Assembly (NCBI GenBank): GCA_031763025.1
Contig: JASSKH010000029.1
Span: 6,222,362 to 6,286,361, forward strand
DNA: 64,000 nt
Source of the DNA: Macrocystis pyrifera
Lineage: Eukaryota > Sar > Phaeophyceae > Laminariales > Laminariaceae
Direction: 5' to 3'
The notes beneath the pieces were generated by a model that saw only the letters and a program-made list of their open reading frames with translations, made no database searches and was not told the DNA's origin. Shown here one piece after another: positions 22,533-34,605 of this stretch. Numbering within the stretch: position 1 is the first letter of the stretch; every line of letters starts with the position of its first letter. Made by a program: the position numbers and the translations under genes.

Positions 22533-22631
22533 CGGGGGTCCATAGTTAACGGGACCAAATTTTGTTAGTAAAAATAGGTAAATATATAGGTTTTTGTCTA
22601 TACCATAGGTCCTATTAACTATGTACCTCCG
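22533..22631. mobile_element. 99-bp MITE, copy 2
   Basis: Same length and same CGGGGGTCCATAGTTAA start as the copy at 8901-8999, with TA on both sides (22531-22532 and 22632-22633). The right terminus carries two substitutions (GTACCTCCG). It is a nonautonomous, mariner-like MITE. Confidence 0.85.
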
Positions 22632-22639
22632 TAAATAGT

Positions 22640-24415
22640 GTTTGTCCTGAATCCTTATCCTAAAGAGATACTGATTCCGTGGTCACAAACTGTGAGACAG
22701 AGGAAGATAAAAATATAATATATATAAAAAATAATAACCGCAAATTCAAGTGTAAAGCAAGTTAAATGCCAGCGTACTGGGTACGAAAACACAACCACAC
22801 AGGCAAGACCAAAAAAAAAAAGAGAAAAAAGACAATCAAAACCAAAACAAAAATTTGAAATGAAAAACAGAATACAAACGACAAGGACATCAGAAAGGCT
22901 GCCAGACGGAATGCATACGTACTCAGGAAGGACAGATATCTGCTGCGCGGACGAAGCAACACGAAACAGAGGGGGCTACAGGCAACAGTCTATAAGAGGT
23001 AGTCGAACCGATACCGGGCCACCCGATCTATCATTTCGTTTCTGCATTCGTCGACAGTTGTATCAATACGGCTGCCCTTCCCCCCTCCCCCCCTCCCGTT
23101 GTCTGTCGCCGTTCTTGGCGTCCCCAGCTGCGTGGCGTCGCCTATGTCCACATAATCGGGTGTACGAATCTGATATGCACCGAACTCCGGGGTATTAGGA
23201 CGAAAGTAGGTGTACTCGTACCCTGGGTGACGTGAAACAGCCCTGCGGAACTTATATTCAGAAGCTCCCGGTGCGGGTATGAATGCCGCATAGATCTCAC
23301 AGATGTTTTTTGTGTCACGGGAGTGTAGAACTCACAGATGTTCCGGGCAGGAGCAAAAACACTTTACCCGCACCCCGGGAATTGTGGCAAGTGTGTACAT
23401 TCTGTGAAACTACAGCCTAGAAAAGTTCCGGTTGGGGTACGGGTATTGATGCCGTGTGTAAGGTGCAGAAGTTACGGGTACAGGTACGACTTTCGTCTAG
23501 AGGATACTCGCGGGGAATATACCCCGGGTACAATTTTCACGTATTTTATGCAAAGCACAATCTGGGAAATTTCTCCATCCTTCGATACGTTATTAGAGAT
23601 ACAAATAAATAACCCACCAGAAAAACGTTTAGTCTGCAGGTGTACTGTGAAGACTCCTATACGTATAGATACGATCGAAGCTTTTAAGCGATTCATGGTA
23701 CATAGACGGTAAGAGACGCGCAGAGAGAAGAAACGACGTATTTGTATTATTAGAAACGGAGCATACACAACAATGACATACACAACAATACCGGAAATCG
23801 AGCTTGTGGATGGTGTCATAGGCCACAGACGGCTTTGGGCTCCAGGGCAGCCAGCGACCCAGCATCAACACTAGCTCGAGACTGCAGCTCAGCCGACGTA
23901 ACTTAGGTAAGTGATTAGGTGGCACCCTTAAGATGACGGGGTGGGAACGGGGATTGTGTTCGGCACACAAAAGGTACGGCGGCTGAAAAAATATGGGTTA
24001 TGAGATCAGGCAAGATCGTTTTCGGTTGGTTTGTTGTTTCAGCCTGCACAACATGTCTTTCAGGCACAACGCACTCGCCTCCGAATCACATTTTTGACGC
24101 GGTCAAACCGTCAGTACAGCAGTGTAGTGGGCGCTGGAATTATCTAGGGACAACACAGAGCAGCAACAGCAGTAGTAAGCAGTAGTTGACCCGTAAACAT
24201 TCCGCCTTTCGCCAGCCAGCACAGCCTACACCATAGGGCACGTGCGCGTCAAGTCCACCCACGTTCTCCCGGCATGAAACACATATTTTCGCTTTTGCCG
24301 GTTTTATCCGACATGTACTGGTACTATTGAGGGATTTGGCCAAATCAGGTGTACCTGGCGACTTTGGACCAACATCAGTTGAGCACTTAAACCAAGTACG
24401 AATCACACGCCACGA
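22640..24415. other. No recognisable gene
   Basis: The word CTCACAGATGTT occurs twice (near 23297 and 23331) and GGGTACGGGTATTGATGCCG-like words recur, suggesting a degenerate local repeat. The frames near 23338-23712 are unsupported by any motif. Confidence 0.4.
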
Positions 24416-24419
24416 CCCC

Positions 24420-26225
24420 TGCTATTCACTGGCCGAATGGTCTAATGTCACGCACGGGCTGCGGCAAGGCTGTGTGCTATCACCGTTACAGCTGTTCAAC
24501 GTATTCTTCGCTGCTGCATGACACGTCGTACTAGCAGTGCGCTTCAGCCTAGACGAACCCATCGTAAGGGATTTGGCCCAACTCAATGATGCTGGAGTAT
24601 GTCGCACGGAGGAGCAGGAGACGTTGTCGTGTGTGCGAAGGGCTATACGGAACATGTTGTACGCGGATGACGCAGGAATTGTCCCCAAGTCGGCTGAAGG
24701 GCTCGCGAAAATGATGACGACTGTCGTCGTGCTGTCTTCAAAACAGCAGGCCTCACTGCTGTGTCGGAAAAGAAGACAGAGACAGTTATGGCGTCTACCA
24801 ACACCAGACCAGACTGCCCAGATCTTATACGAAGGCGGCGTAATCCACGAAAACGCTGACCTCTCCCACGAAATCGACCGACGGATCCGTCTCATGCGAG
24901 CATGCCTCAAATGGTTCGGCCCGGAGTTGTGTGATAGGCCGATCGCCTCCCTTAGCCTGAAAGTCCGAGTGCTAAAGGCCGAGGTGATTGAGACCCTGCT
25001 GTACGGGTGTGTGACGTGGACCCTTAGAGCGGACCACTTTGCCAAGCTTCGAACGGCTCACCAAGTCCTGTTGCGAATCATTGGCTTCCAGCGCCGACTT
25101 CGTACTGACTATGCCACCCTCTCGTACGCGAAGGCCCTCAAGTTGACACGTTGCGAGACCATCGACACGACTATTCGTAAATGGCGGCTCTTCTTTGCGG
25201 GGGGCGTGGTACGGCAAAGCAAGGAGCGATTATCCAGTCGGGTAATGTTCGGCACGATGGCTGGTGGGCAGAACCCGAGACCTGGCGGATAGTTTAAGAC
25301 TTGGCGTAGATGCATAGTCGAAGACCTTGGGGGTTCCGAGCCACCGAAGGGTCAACGGAACTTGCCCCCTTGGTGTTTGGAGTTGAGACCGCGCTGTGGT
25401 CCACTGCAGCAAAGAAAGGCAGGGAAGTGGTACCGGGGCATCCTTAAAACAGCCGAACGGTTCACGGTGAAGCGGCACGAGGATGATACTGGCTGAGTAG
25501 GTAGCGCCGCGCATCGGCCGTGGGTGGTGTCGAAGGGAATGGCGGGAGGGGGGGCAACAGGAGGTGTGGAAGAAAGCCCGACCAAGGGAATGCGAAGAGG
25601 GAGGGGAACAGGAGGAGTAGAAGGGAAACTGCGGTGGACGAAAAACGTGGGAAGGAGATGGTGTAGCAATGCACCAGGCCGACTAGGAAGTAGAACATGA
25701 CTATACTACTCGTGCCACCAACTGGTGCAGCTGGTTCGAACGTGTACTTCTCTTTCTTTTCTTCTCTTTTCGTTTCTGCTCTTTTCTTTTCAGCTCTTTT
25801 TTTTCTTTTTCTTTCTTGTGCTGATCCTCTGTTATTTTCATTTTATTTCTGTTTTCCTTTCTTCGATTGATAAGTCTTGTCGAAGGAGTCGTGTGGCGTG
25901 GGTGGATGACGAACCTGCTTTGCGTGTTTCGTAGTGTCTGATACCGAGGGACTGGGCATAGTTGACAAACGCAGGATGGAGACGGCAGTCAGGGTAGCAA
26001 GGTTCCAGGCGGACTAGCAGAGAGAACCTGGCTGTTCTACTCGTACCACAAATTGCTGCCGCTACCTGGAGGGTGCTTGTGTTTTGGTTTAACTGTTGTT
26101 TTCCCTTGGTTTTTAGTCTTATTCTGTTCACAAGTGGTGGTAGTGTTTTTTTCTTCTTTTTTTTTCTTTTTTTCCAGCTCTCGTTCTTTTCAAGTGTCTG
26201 CCACATCCCCTGTGGTGGACGCACA
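24420..26225 (+). pseudogene. LINE reverse transcriptase fragment, copy A
   Basis: The segment starts inside the reverse transcriptase with LRQGCVLSP. It then has MLYADDAG (catalytic YADD), a thumb/post-RT region with RRIRLMRACLK and VIETLLYGCVTWTLR, and RRLRTDYATLSYAKAL with a C-terminal FAGGVVRQSKERLSSRVMFG. A stop follows FFAAA, and a deletion or frameshift falls before the LPTPDQ stretch. The reading continues in another frame after 25292 with a basic C-terminal part, then pyrimidine-rich 3' sequence. Endonuclease and N-terminal parts are missing, so it is a dead 5'-truncated LINE. Confidence 0.82.
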
Positions 26226-26332
26226 ACAGTTTGATCCTTCTGTTTTTTTTGTATTATTTGTTTTTATTTTCTCTTTCGATTTGTCTTCTTTGTTCTGTTT
26301 ATTCCTTGTTTCGTTTCGAATCTCTACTTCTT

Positions 26333-26575
26333 AGAATGTATATGTCGTGCCTGTCGTATCCAGTACGATGACATGGCATTGCATCGTACACTGCCGTTCT
26401 TACTGCATACCAGGTAGTACGTAGCAACGTACTGCTGTAGTATCTCTGTGGCGTAGGTTTTGGCCATAGAACTTGTATTTCTTCTACTAGTTAGTATATA
26501 GGATTGAAGAACGGACACTAGTTGTGCAGGATTTCGTCGGGTACAAAGAACGGTTAAATGTGAAAAAACTACAAC
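26333..26575 (+). repeat. Dispersed repeat family A, copy 3
   Basis: Matches the family A body (TATGTCGTGCCTGTCG through TTGTGCAGGATTTCG), with two short insertions. It begins about 110 bp after the end of LINE copy A. Confidence 0.75.
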
Positions 26576-26599
26576 CACTGGCCTGACCGACATCGTCCT

Positions 26600-28100
26600 T
26601 TTGACTCGAAAAGGCCAGGTGTACCTGATTTTTTCTACTCCGTCTAGCTTTTAATTATTTTTTAACGAAAATTAAATCTACACTCGGAGTAGGTTGTACC
26701 CAAGACGGGACTCTCAAACCAAAGACTACGTGGTCACACAAAGAAAGGTGCTGGAGCCACGCTGAAAGACTTGGAAAATCCGCAAAAACTGTAAAAAAAC
26801 GGAAATAAACTCGTCGTGTATAGCGCTTCCCACCTATACTTGTAAATATACACGAAACGCACATTATGGAATAAAACTATTATCATTAATAATGTGCGAA
26901 CAGAACTAACATCGTCGCGGGCATAATCAACTGCAACATAATAGTTATTCATATTAAATATTGATATTAATATTGTTATTATACAGTGGCCCATAATAAA
27001 TAACCCCAAATCGAAAAAAATGAACTCATGTCAGAAATCAACGTACGATAGCTTAAAATGACCGCAGTGACCAGGCGAGTGCGCAGAACGAATAAAATTC
27101 CAAATCGGACAAGCCCTTCGTAAGTTATTGTATTTTTAGGGTTGTTTTCGCCGCGATTCTCACCACAGACACCCCTGTCGACAAAACAGTACACTCCATA
27201 TTATCTTATTGGTGTCGGATTTCCATGTGCAGTAGCTTCAAATGACCGCATCGACCAGGCGAGTACATAAAACGAATAAAAACTAGAATCAGACATGTAG
27301 TGCTTGAGATATGACATATTATATGTTTCGTGGTGCTCTCCCCGCGGCACTCACCCGCGGCACTTAACCGATGATATTTTTACCAGTTTTTTTTTTTGAC
27401 ACACGTAGGCCCATGTCAACAGCTTTTGTGCATGGCATGCATGGCAATCATTGTTTGCTGAAAGCATATATATTGCCTCTCGCATCGCTGCTGTTTCGTG
27501 CCGTGTCCGCCGGGACGGCCGCGCTCCTCGCCTTCATGCTTGGCGCGCTTCTTGCCTTGCTTCGCCCGCATGATCAGGGTGGGCAGAGGTGTGCTACTTT
27601 GGACGCTCGTATATCGGGAACGACTGGGATTCTCGCAAAAGTAGATACCACATTTCTGTGCGGCATATTGTAGGGTTTTCTATGATACCATACATGCGTT
27701 ATTCCAAGGGGTATAGGGGCTGTATTCTTACGCCCCTTCAAAAATAGAAAAATGGTACCTTTTTTTTGCCATCCAGCTCGACCTCATCTTGAACCTAATA
27801 CTTTTAGCCATAAGTAACATCGTTGGAAAGCTCAAGTCACTGGCTTCCATCACAGCCCAACCGCGGTTCGAGAACACCCCTTTGTGGCCGTGTGCGTGCT
27901 CATTTGTCGCAATGAAAATACATTCCTTTGAAAAATGGTCAAGAAAAAAAATGTCCCCCAAAAAAAAATGAAACCAAAAAAGTTGCTTTTGAGGGGTTAT
28001 TTATTATGAGCCACCGTAATAGTAGCATCTGCAACTGGAACAACTACTCTGTTTTTCCACCCCAAAAAGCGCGCAGAAATATCGAGAAACAGGAAAATCC
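26600..28100. other. AT-rich, no recognisable gene
   Basis: Short frames only. There are AT-rich patches near 26880-26990 and A-rich stretches near 27945-27990. The frames at 27371-27673 and 27789-27971 show no motif I can support. Confidence 0.4.
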
Positions 28101-28155
28101 CCTCCCGCGATCGATATCATATTGCCACAGAAAAGTGAAACGGACGAACGTTGAG

Positions 28156-28357
28156 ATGAAGACCGCTTCTACCATTTTGCTGGCAGCTACATTCTTCCGT
28201 GGAGTCACCTGCCAGCGCGTGGCGAAGGACATCCCCGTGGTTGGGGTAAATCCTATGAGTCCAGCTGCATTGATTTCTTCCTCTCAGGATGAGGCCACCA
28301 CGAACACAGGCACGGATGACCTCGTCAGGGCGCTGCAATTCGACAACCACGTGACAG
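28156..28357 (+). CDS. First exon with signal peptide, unknown secreted protein
   Basis: ATG at 28156 opens MKTASTILLAATFFRGVTCQ, a basic start followed by a hydrophobic core and a plausible signal-peptidase site. A Ser/Thr/Asp-rich mature start follows. The frame reaches a consensus donor, CAG|GTAAGG, at 28358. The exon is 202 nt and ends in phase 1, typical of signal-peptide exons joined to extracellular modules. Beyond the donor the open frame continues only briefly. Downstream exons were not identified before LINE copy B. No family is recognised. Confidence 0.42.
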
Positions 28358-29139
28358 GTAAGGAATTATTTTTTTCAACACACGACGAGGAGGCGTTGAC
28401 ACGAACCGGCCTCCAGGATCGTATTTGGCTATTTTTAGCCTATTAATATTAATAGTGCGTATATGGAGTAGATAGGTATTATCAAGGCAGGCGCACATGG
28501 GTTGGTATTCCATGTGTGTGTTTGTCAGAGATAAATTTGCTTGGTAGATATTTTTGTATCTATCTATGCAGATATCGTAGACCATATATCTTGAGGTTTG
28601 TTTTTGCTTGGTCATCCCCACCTCTAGACGACCACTCGTAGGCCCCGCCTGTCAGCGATTTGAGTCTTTTATTAATATTAATAGTGCTGACTTCCGCCCC
28701 GTTTTGAGGGTAAACCACTCAAATTGTTTATAGTTTGTTTCCAGAAAGGGAGTTCAGTGCTGAAATAAACCGAGCTGACGTGTTTTGAGGTTCATCTACC
28801 CACGTTTCAGAGTGTGTACTTGATATGAAACCGTTCTTTGTACCCATAGAACTTCCAGCACACTGTTCAACCAGAGTCTGTTCTGGTTCTTCAATCGTAG
28901 AGAGTGAAACTCTTTCTTGGCAGAGTACCAGGTGTTCTGTTGCCTTGTGGCGACGATAGTTGTGACACGGCAGTGTCAGTCAAATAGTGACAAGCCTTCA
29001 GCCTGGCATTCCGAAGGACGGGTCAGCTCATCAGCGATAACTTCTAGACGCGTTTTTGCCGTGCAGGGATAAATGTTTTCTTCAAAAAGAGTATACTCAG
29101 TCAGGGTGACTGTTATTTCGGGGGACCATTTCTCTTTCG

Positions 29140-29252
29140 AATTGTCTTTGTTTTTGTTTTGTTTTTTTCTCTTTGTGTCGTTTTTGTTTCTCTAGGTAAT
29201 GGAATGGGTATGTCGTGCCTGTCGTACCCAGTATGATGACATGGCATTGCAT
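29140..29252 (+). repeat. Dispersed repeat family A, copy 4 (truncated)
   Basis: The pyrimidine-rich leader and the start of the body (GGGTATGTCGTGCCTGTCG to GGCATTGCATAC) end abruptly where LINE copy B begins. This suggests the LINE inserted into, or recombined with, the repeat. Confidence 0.75.
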
Positions 29253-29261
29253 ACTGATGAC

Positions 29262-31090
29262 TGCGAGCACTCGGAATGGTTTGATGTCACGCAGGGGCTG
29301 CGGCAAGGCTGTGTGCTGTCACCGGTACTCTTCTACGTATTTTTCGCTGCTGCGTTGCACGTCGTACTAAGTACGCTTTAGCCATGACGAAGCCATCGTA
29401 AGGGATTTGGTCCCATTCAGTGATGCTGGAGTAGTCGGAACGAAGGAGCAGGAGCCGTTGGCGTGCGTGCGAAGGGCTGTATGGGGCATGTTGTACGCCG
29501 ATGACGCAGGGATTGTCTCGAAGTCGGCTGAAGGGCTCGCGAAAATGATGAGAGTCATCGTGACTGTCTTCGAAGCAGCAGGCCTTACGGTGTCGGAGAA
29601 GAAGACAGAGACTATGCTTCTACAAACGCCAGACCTGAAAACCCTCGGACCACCGCTCGTCATCGAAGCAGCAGGCCAGAGGTATAAGCAGACGGCCCAG
29701 TTCTCGTACCTAGGCGGCGTTATCCACGAAAATGCTTACCTCTCGCTCGAAATCGACCGACGGATCCGTCTCATGCGAGCATGCCTCAAACGGTTGGCCC
29801 CGGAGCTGTATGATAGGACGACCGCCCCCCTTAGCCTGAAAGTCCGAATGCTGAAGGCTGTGGTGATTGAGACCCTGCTCTACGGGTGTGTGACGTGTAC
29901 CCTCAGAGCGGAACACTTTGCCAAGCTTAGAACGGCTCACCACCAAGTCCTGTTGCGAGTCATTGTCTTCCAGCGCCGACTTCGTACTGACCATGCCACC
30001 CTCTCGTACGCGAAGGCCCTCAAGATGACACGTTGCGAGAGCATCGAAACAACCATTCGCAAACGGCGTCTCTTCTTCGCGGGGGGGGTGGCACGGCAAA
30101 GCAAGGATCGATTACCCAGCCGGGTGATGTTCGGGACGATTGCTGGTGGGGAGAACCCGAGACCTGGCGGATAGGTTAAGACTTGGCATAGATGCGTAGT
30201 CGAAGACCTTAGGGAGTACCGCGCCACCGAAGGGTCAACGGAACATGCTCCCTTGGTGTTTGGAGTTGAGACCGCACTGTGACCCACTGCTGCCAAAACG
30301 GCGGGGGAGAGGTACCAGGGGGATCCTGAAAGCAGCCGAACGGTTCATGGTGAGGTGGCACGAAGCTGAGGCTGAGCTGAGGAGGCAGCGCCGCGCATCC
30401 GCCGTGGGTGGTGTCCAAGGGAATGGGGGGAGGAGGGGCAACAAGAGGAGTAGCAGAAAACCCGACCAAGGGAATGCGGAGAGGGGGGGGAAGAGGAGTA
30501 GAAGGGAAACTGCAGTGGACGAAAGTAGAAAGGAGATGGCAGATAGGGTAGCCAGGTACCGGGCAGACTAAGAAGTAGAACATGCCTATACTACTCGTAC
30601 CACCAACTGGTGCAGCTGGTTCGAACGTGGTCTTCCTTTGTCTTCCTGTTGTTTTTGTTTATTTTTATTTCATTTTACTGTCTTCTTTGCGGTGACCCTA
30701 TGTGATTTTCATTTCTCTTCTTTTCTCCGATTGATGAGCCTTGTTGAAGGAGTCGTGTGGCGTGGGTGGATGACGAGCCTGCTTTGCTTATTTGGTACTG
30801 TCTGACGCCGAGGGGCCGGGCATAGTTGACGAACGCTGGACGATGGTGGCAGACAGGGTAGCAAGGTACCAGGCGGGCCAGCAGGGAGACCCTGGCTGTG
30901 CTACTCGTACCATAAACTGCTGCCGCTACCTGGAGAATGCCTTCTGCTTTGTTTGGTTTGCCTGTTATTTTCCCTTGGTTCTTAGTATTTCTCTGCTGAC
31001 GACTATTAATAGACTATTAATAGTGGTGTTTTCTTCTTTTCCATTTTTTTCCAGCTCGTTCTTTTCAAGAGTCTGCCACGTCCCCTACGC
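29262..31090 (+). pseudogene. LINE reverse transcriptase fragment, copy B
   Basis: Homologous to copy A over its whole length and better preserved from 29407 to 30174. It has LRQGCVLSP, then MLYADDAG, VSEKKTETMLLQTP, FSYLGGVI, the RRIRLMRACLK block and a C-terminal FAGGVARQSKDRLPSRVMFG. A frameshift/stop lies at about 29380. The region from 30245 to 30571 supplies the basic C-terminal part in a different frame. The element starts within the reverse transcriptase, as expected for a 5'-truncated LINE, and directly abuts a family A copy. It is dead. Confidence 0.84.
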
Positions 31091-31111
31091 GGGGATACGA
31101 TGGTTTGTTGC

Positions 31112-33643
31112 TATACTGAAGTATATACATATATGTATACGTATACTTGTCAAATTTTCGTATTTTTGCCAACTTTTTTCTTCGCACGAGCACTTTTAGG
31201 CAAAACAGTAAGTACACGGACACGGGAAGCCCTGCCGGACACATTGGTCTATGTCTCGGCGCGATCCGTGCACTCTGAAGCGCGTGGCAGGCGCTTAAAT
31301 TTTTTTTTTCCGGCGGGAGTGGATAAGACGATTTCCCTGGTTTCAGTAAAGAGGCCTTATTTTGTACGTACGTATCGGTACATTGTCATGCTCTCTGTTT
31401 TTCTCCCCCCGGCTCTCATGAGCTGTGAGCACACAGCTCAGGCATATACCAGGTACACAACAGACAACATGCACAGATCCCATCGTTCCAACGCTGCCGC
31501 CCACACGCCGTGCGTGTTCGGCACGCCCATATGCGCAGTGTTGCTGTGGTTGGTTGAGTTTGTTGGAGCCTGCCGTCCGCATTCCACGGTCTGTTTTTTT
31601 ATCCTAATGTACCCAGGATGACGTACTCGTACAATATCCCTGTACATTTTTTTTTGGGTTGTTGCACGGAGCACAGACCACCGCCTAGAGAAAAATACGC
31701 ACAGCAGTGCACAGAGCGTGCTTACCTCCAGCTTCCTACAGCATCACAACCAACCCTGCTGCCCAGCAGCAGCAGTGGGCACACCTTGCGCGTGTGGATG
31801 ATCGTACTGCGGCCCATTCGTACGGCAGCGTTCGTATAAAATATACTTATAGCAGTACAGTAGTTCTGATTGCAGCTGGCGGATAGATCCTGGAGCCAGC
31901 TGAAAGGGGATCAGTACACGTACGTTCCTCGCGTTGCAGTTTACAGAAGTACTGCTGAATATGCAGTCGTACCTGTACAAGCTACTCTACTGCTGCTGTA
32001 GGAGATCGTGCAAAGTGTTTTAGATTGCGTAAAAAAACACGACAAGCCAGTTGTACGAGCACTGTTCTAGCGTACCCGGTACACGTTTAGTATACTGTCC
32101 TGAATATATAGCATTCCGAGCTTCGACTCGCACCATCCACGTTTTTCTTTTTTAGTTCCACTTTTGACTATTATTTTTGTACCAGGACTACACATGTACA
32201 ACAGAGTACTACAAGAAGTAATAAAAATAATACATTCGTCCACACCTTGCTTTTCTGAACGTATAAGATGATAGTCTAAGAGTACATGTTACTTGTGTGT
32301 TTTACAGTTTAGCCCAAATTAAAGAGTTTGGGCGCGCTTGCGTGTGGCGTGCGTTCATCCCTCAACATTTAACAGCTACTCCGAATACTTGGGAGTAAAG
32401 CAAAGTATGTTCGATACTGCTGCTATTATTACCGTAGGTACTTCGTACACTCGCAGTATTTCGGGGGTTTTGTACTACTCGAGATACTGCGAGTACTCGC
32501 AGTATTTTGAGGTTCTGTAGATACTACTGCGTATACTTTCTTCGGGCTTCTGTACGGCGGGTACTACAAGTATACCAGGTACCAGTAAGTACTAGTCTAT
32601 AGCAGCAGTATTTCGTCCGTTGGTAGTGTTCGTACTGCTGCTTCTTCTGCGAGACTCAGTACTCGCAGAAATGAAATACCCTCAATATGCCCAGTATACT
32701 TCGAGTATGAAGTATACTTCAACCGTTTGTGCACCGTGTCGACAAGTCTCAGGCCCAGCGTTCGGCACAAAACACACCCAGATAGTCCCACGCGAGTGGG
32801 AGTTGGAGCAAACTACTTTCGCTGGAGACAACTTGAGCACTCAGAGCAGTCTGCCAGTATTTCGATATAATATTATGCATAAAGGCGAATGGTCTCAGTA
32901 TCTCGAGGTTCTGTACTGCGCATATTATATTGCCTTCACCCCAAGTATTTATTTCGTGTTTCGATACTACTGCGGGTACATACTTTAAGCAACCTGTATT
33001 CTCGGGGTTCGGTACTGCTCACACTATCATTACTCTCAGTATTTGGGTTTTCTCAGTACTCGCAGTAGTTTTGCCGCCTGTACTCCAATACTCTCAGTAC
33101 TCGGACTACGATTTTTGTTCTCGAGCATGTACCTGTGAAACCTTGATATTATACCCTGTTGTTGTTGTTGTTTTCTTCACATTATACCGTTCTTTCTACG
33201 CGTCGACATACCCTGAGCACCAAGAAACTTTTATTTTGGGGGAACATATATATATATATTGTAGTACCAGTATGTATGTATGTGCTGCGCCTTATTTCTC
33301 AGTCAGCCGGTCACAAATTATGGCGCATCAACCTCGACCTCGCGCAACTTTTATGTACTTACGAATTCATCACCGCGAGTCAGCTGGATCAATATATCTC
33401 CACTTACCGATACCCTATTATATATTATTGTAGTAATGATCCCACACTAATTCCGCGAACAGCAGTATAATATAGTCTGTCCTCAAAAATATGTTGTGTG
33501 TGTTCTTCACGTTAAAATGATGGGTGGGTGCAGATGCTACTTCTAAACAAGTGTGAAGGGTTTCATACGAGTACGAGTCTTAAAAATTTCGCTCTTGCGC
33601 CACTCCCCTACTTATACGGCACCTCCCGGAGGGGAACCTTGTA
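31112..33643 (+). repeat. Giant inverted repeat, left arm
   Basis: About 2.5 kb that reappears as the reverse complement at 34606-37060. Matching landmarks include the block at 31210-31300 with 36890-36980, the AGTACT-rich block at 32380-33110 with 35080-35820, and 33470-33643 with 34606-34790. The arms differ by substitutions and small indels, so the palindrome is not brand new. I see no convincing gene; the mirrored frames found in both arms have no family signature. Confidence 0.9.
32120..32139 (-). other. tRNA 3'-end-like / primer-binding-site-like motif (left arm)
   Basis: On the minus strand this reads TGGATGGTGCGAGTCGAAGC, the form expected of a retroelement primer-binding site. Read on the plus strand it resembles a tRNA 3' half with a B box and a following T run. 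Neither an LTR end nor a full tRNA was found. Confidence 0.3.
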
Positions 33644-33649
33644 CCACGT

Positions 33650-33905
33650 ATATTTTTGTTTGTTTTCTCTTTGTTTCGTTTTTTTTTTTTTTTTTTCTCT
33701 AGGTCATGGAACGGGTATGTCGTGCCTGTCGTACGCAGTATGATGACATGGCATTGCATTGCATACGTGGCCACGTAGTATCTCTGTGGCGTAGCTTTGT
33801 GACCACAGAACTTGTATCTCTCTAGGATTGAAGAATCGGTACGGCCACTGGTTGTGCTGGATGTCGACGGGTAGAAAGAACGGTTTAATGTGAAGAAAAA
33901 AACAA
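33650..33905 (+). repeat. Dispersed repeat family A, copy 5, in the palindrome spacer
   Basis: The T-rich leader, GGGTATGTCGTGCCTGTCG, ATCTCTGTGGCGTAGC and GTTGTGCTGGATGTCGACGG are all present. It occupies the left part of the 962-bp spacer between the arms and is absent from the arms. Confidence 0.8.
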
Positions 33906-34343
33906 CATAGTAAATAGCACCAAATAGCGTTACCAAATATTCGAGTATATACATGTTTTGTGCGTGTATGTTAGGTCCTGTTTATTATTCTCCCCAGTAC
34001 GTAATTAGGCGGGCCTCTACCCTGTCGACAATATAAGGAGTTCCAGACTCAACAGCAGCAGTGCGTTCATTCGCGCTTTAAATCCTGCGGTACGACGTAG
34101 CTACTAACTAGGTGGTCCCCAAAACGTGCTTGAATGGAGTCGAAACTAAAAAGGTTTAGGCTCTCTCTTCTTCGGAAATGGGCCTTTGAGTTACTGCAGT
34201 TTGTTCCTTTTGGGGGACAGAAATACCAACTAACTACGACCAGGTAGGTGGTTGCTTGTCCCCACACGGTACTGCAGTCCAGAAGTTAAATTAACGGGCA
34301 GGCGGTATTATTAGATAAGCCTTATTAATATAAACTCTTTTAA

Positions 34344-34437
34344 AACCGCAGTCCCGTTTTGGGGACAAACCGTTCAAATTTCAATTAGTTTTTTTCCCCA
34401 AAAAAGAGTGCGGTCCTAAAAGAGGTTGCTGAGCCCA
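34344..34437. mobile_element. Short TIR element, family B, in the palindrome spacer
   Basis: CTCTTTTAAAACCGCAGTCC near the left end mirrors GCGGTCCTAAAAGAGG at the right, with GGGGACAA/TTTCCCC inside. A longer homologous block (34085-34440) is shared with 44380-44740. Confidence 0.6.
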
Positions 34438-34605
34438 CCGCGTGTCCCTCTGTCTGTAGGGCGGACAAAACGAAAGGCGTGGTGTAGACTTTTTTTTTAC
34501 TCTTGTTTTGGTATGCAAACTGCACTTCTTCTACTGCTGCTGTAATCTACAGTTAGTTGTTACTAATATTTATAGTAGTAGCTGTAGTGGTGGTATTATA
34601 CTGGT

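Noticed and set aside
32120..32139. Functional tRNA gene in the palindrome arm
   Set aside because: A B box and T run are present, but no 5' half that could pair with the acceptor strand lies at the right distance.
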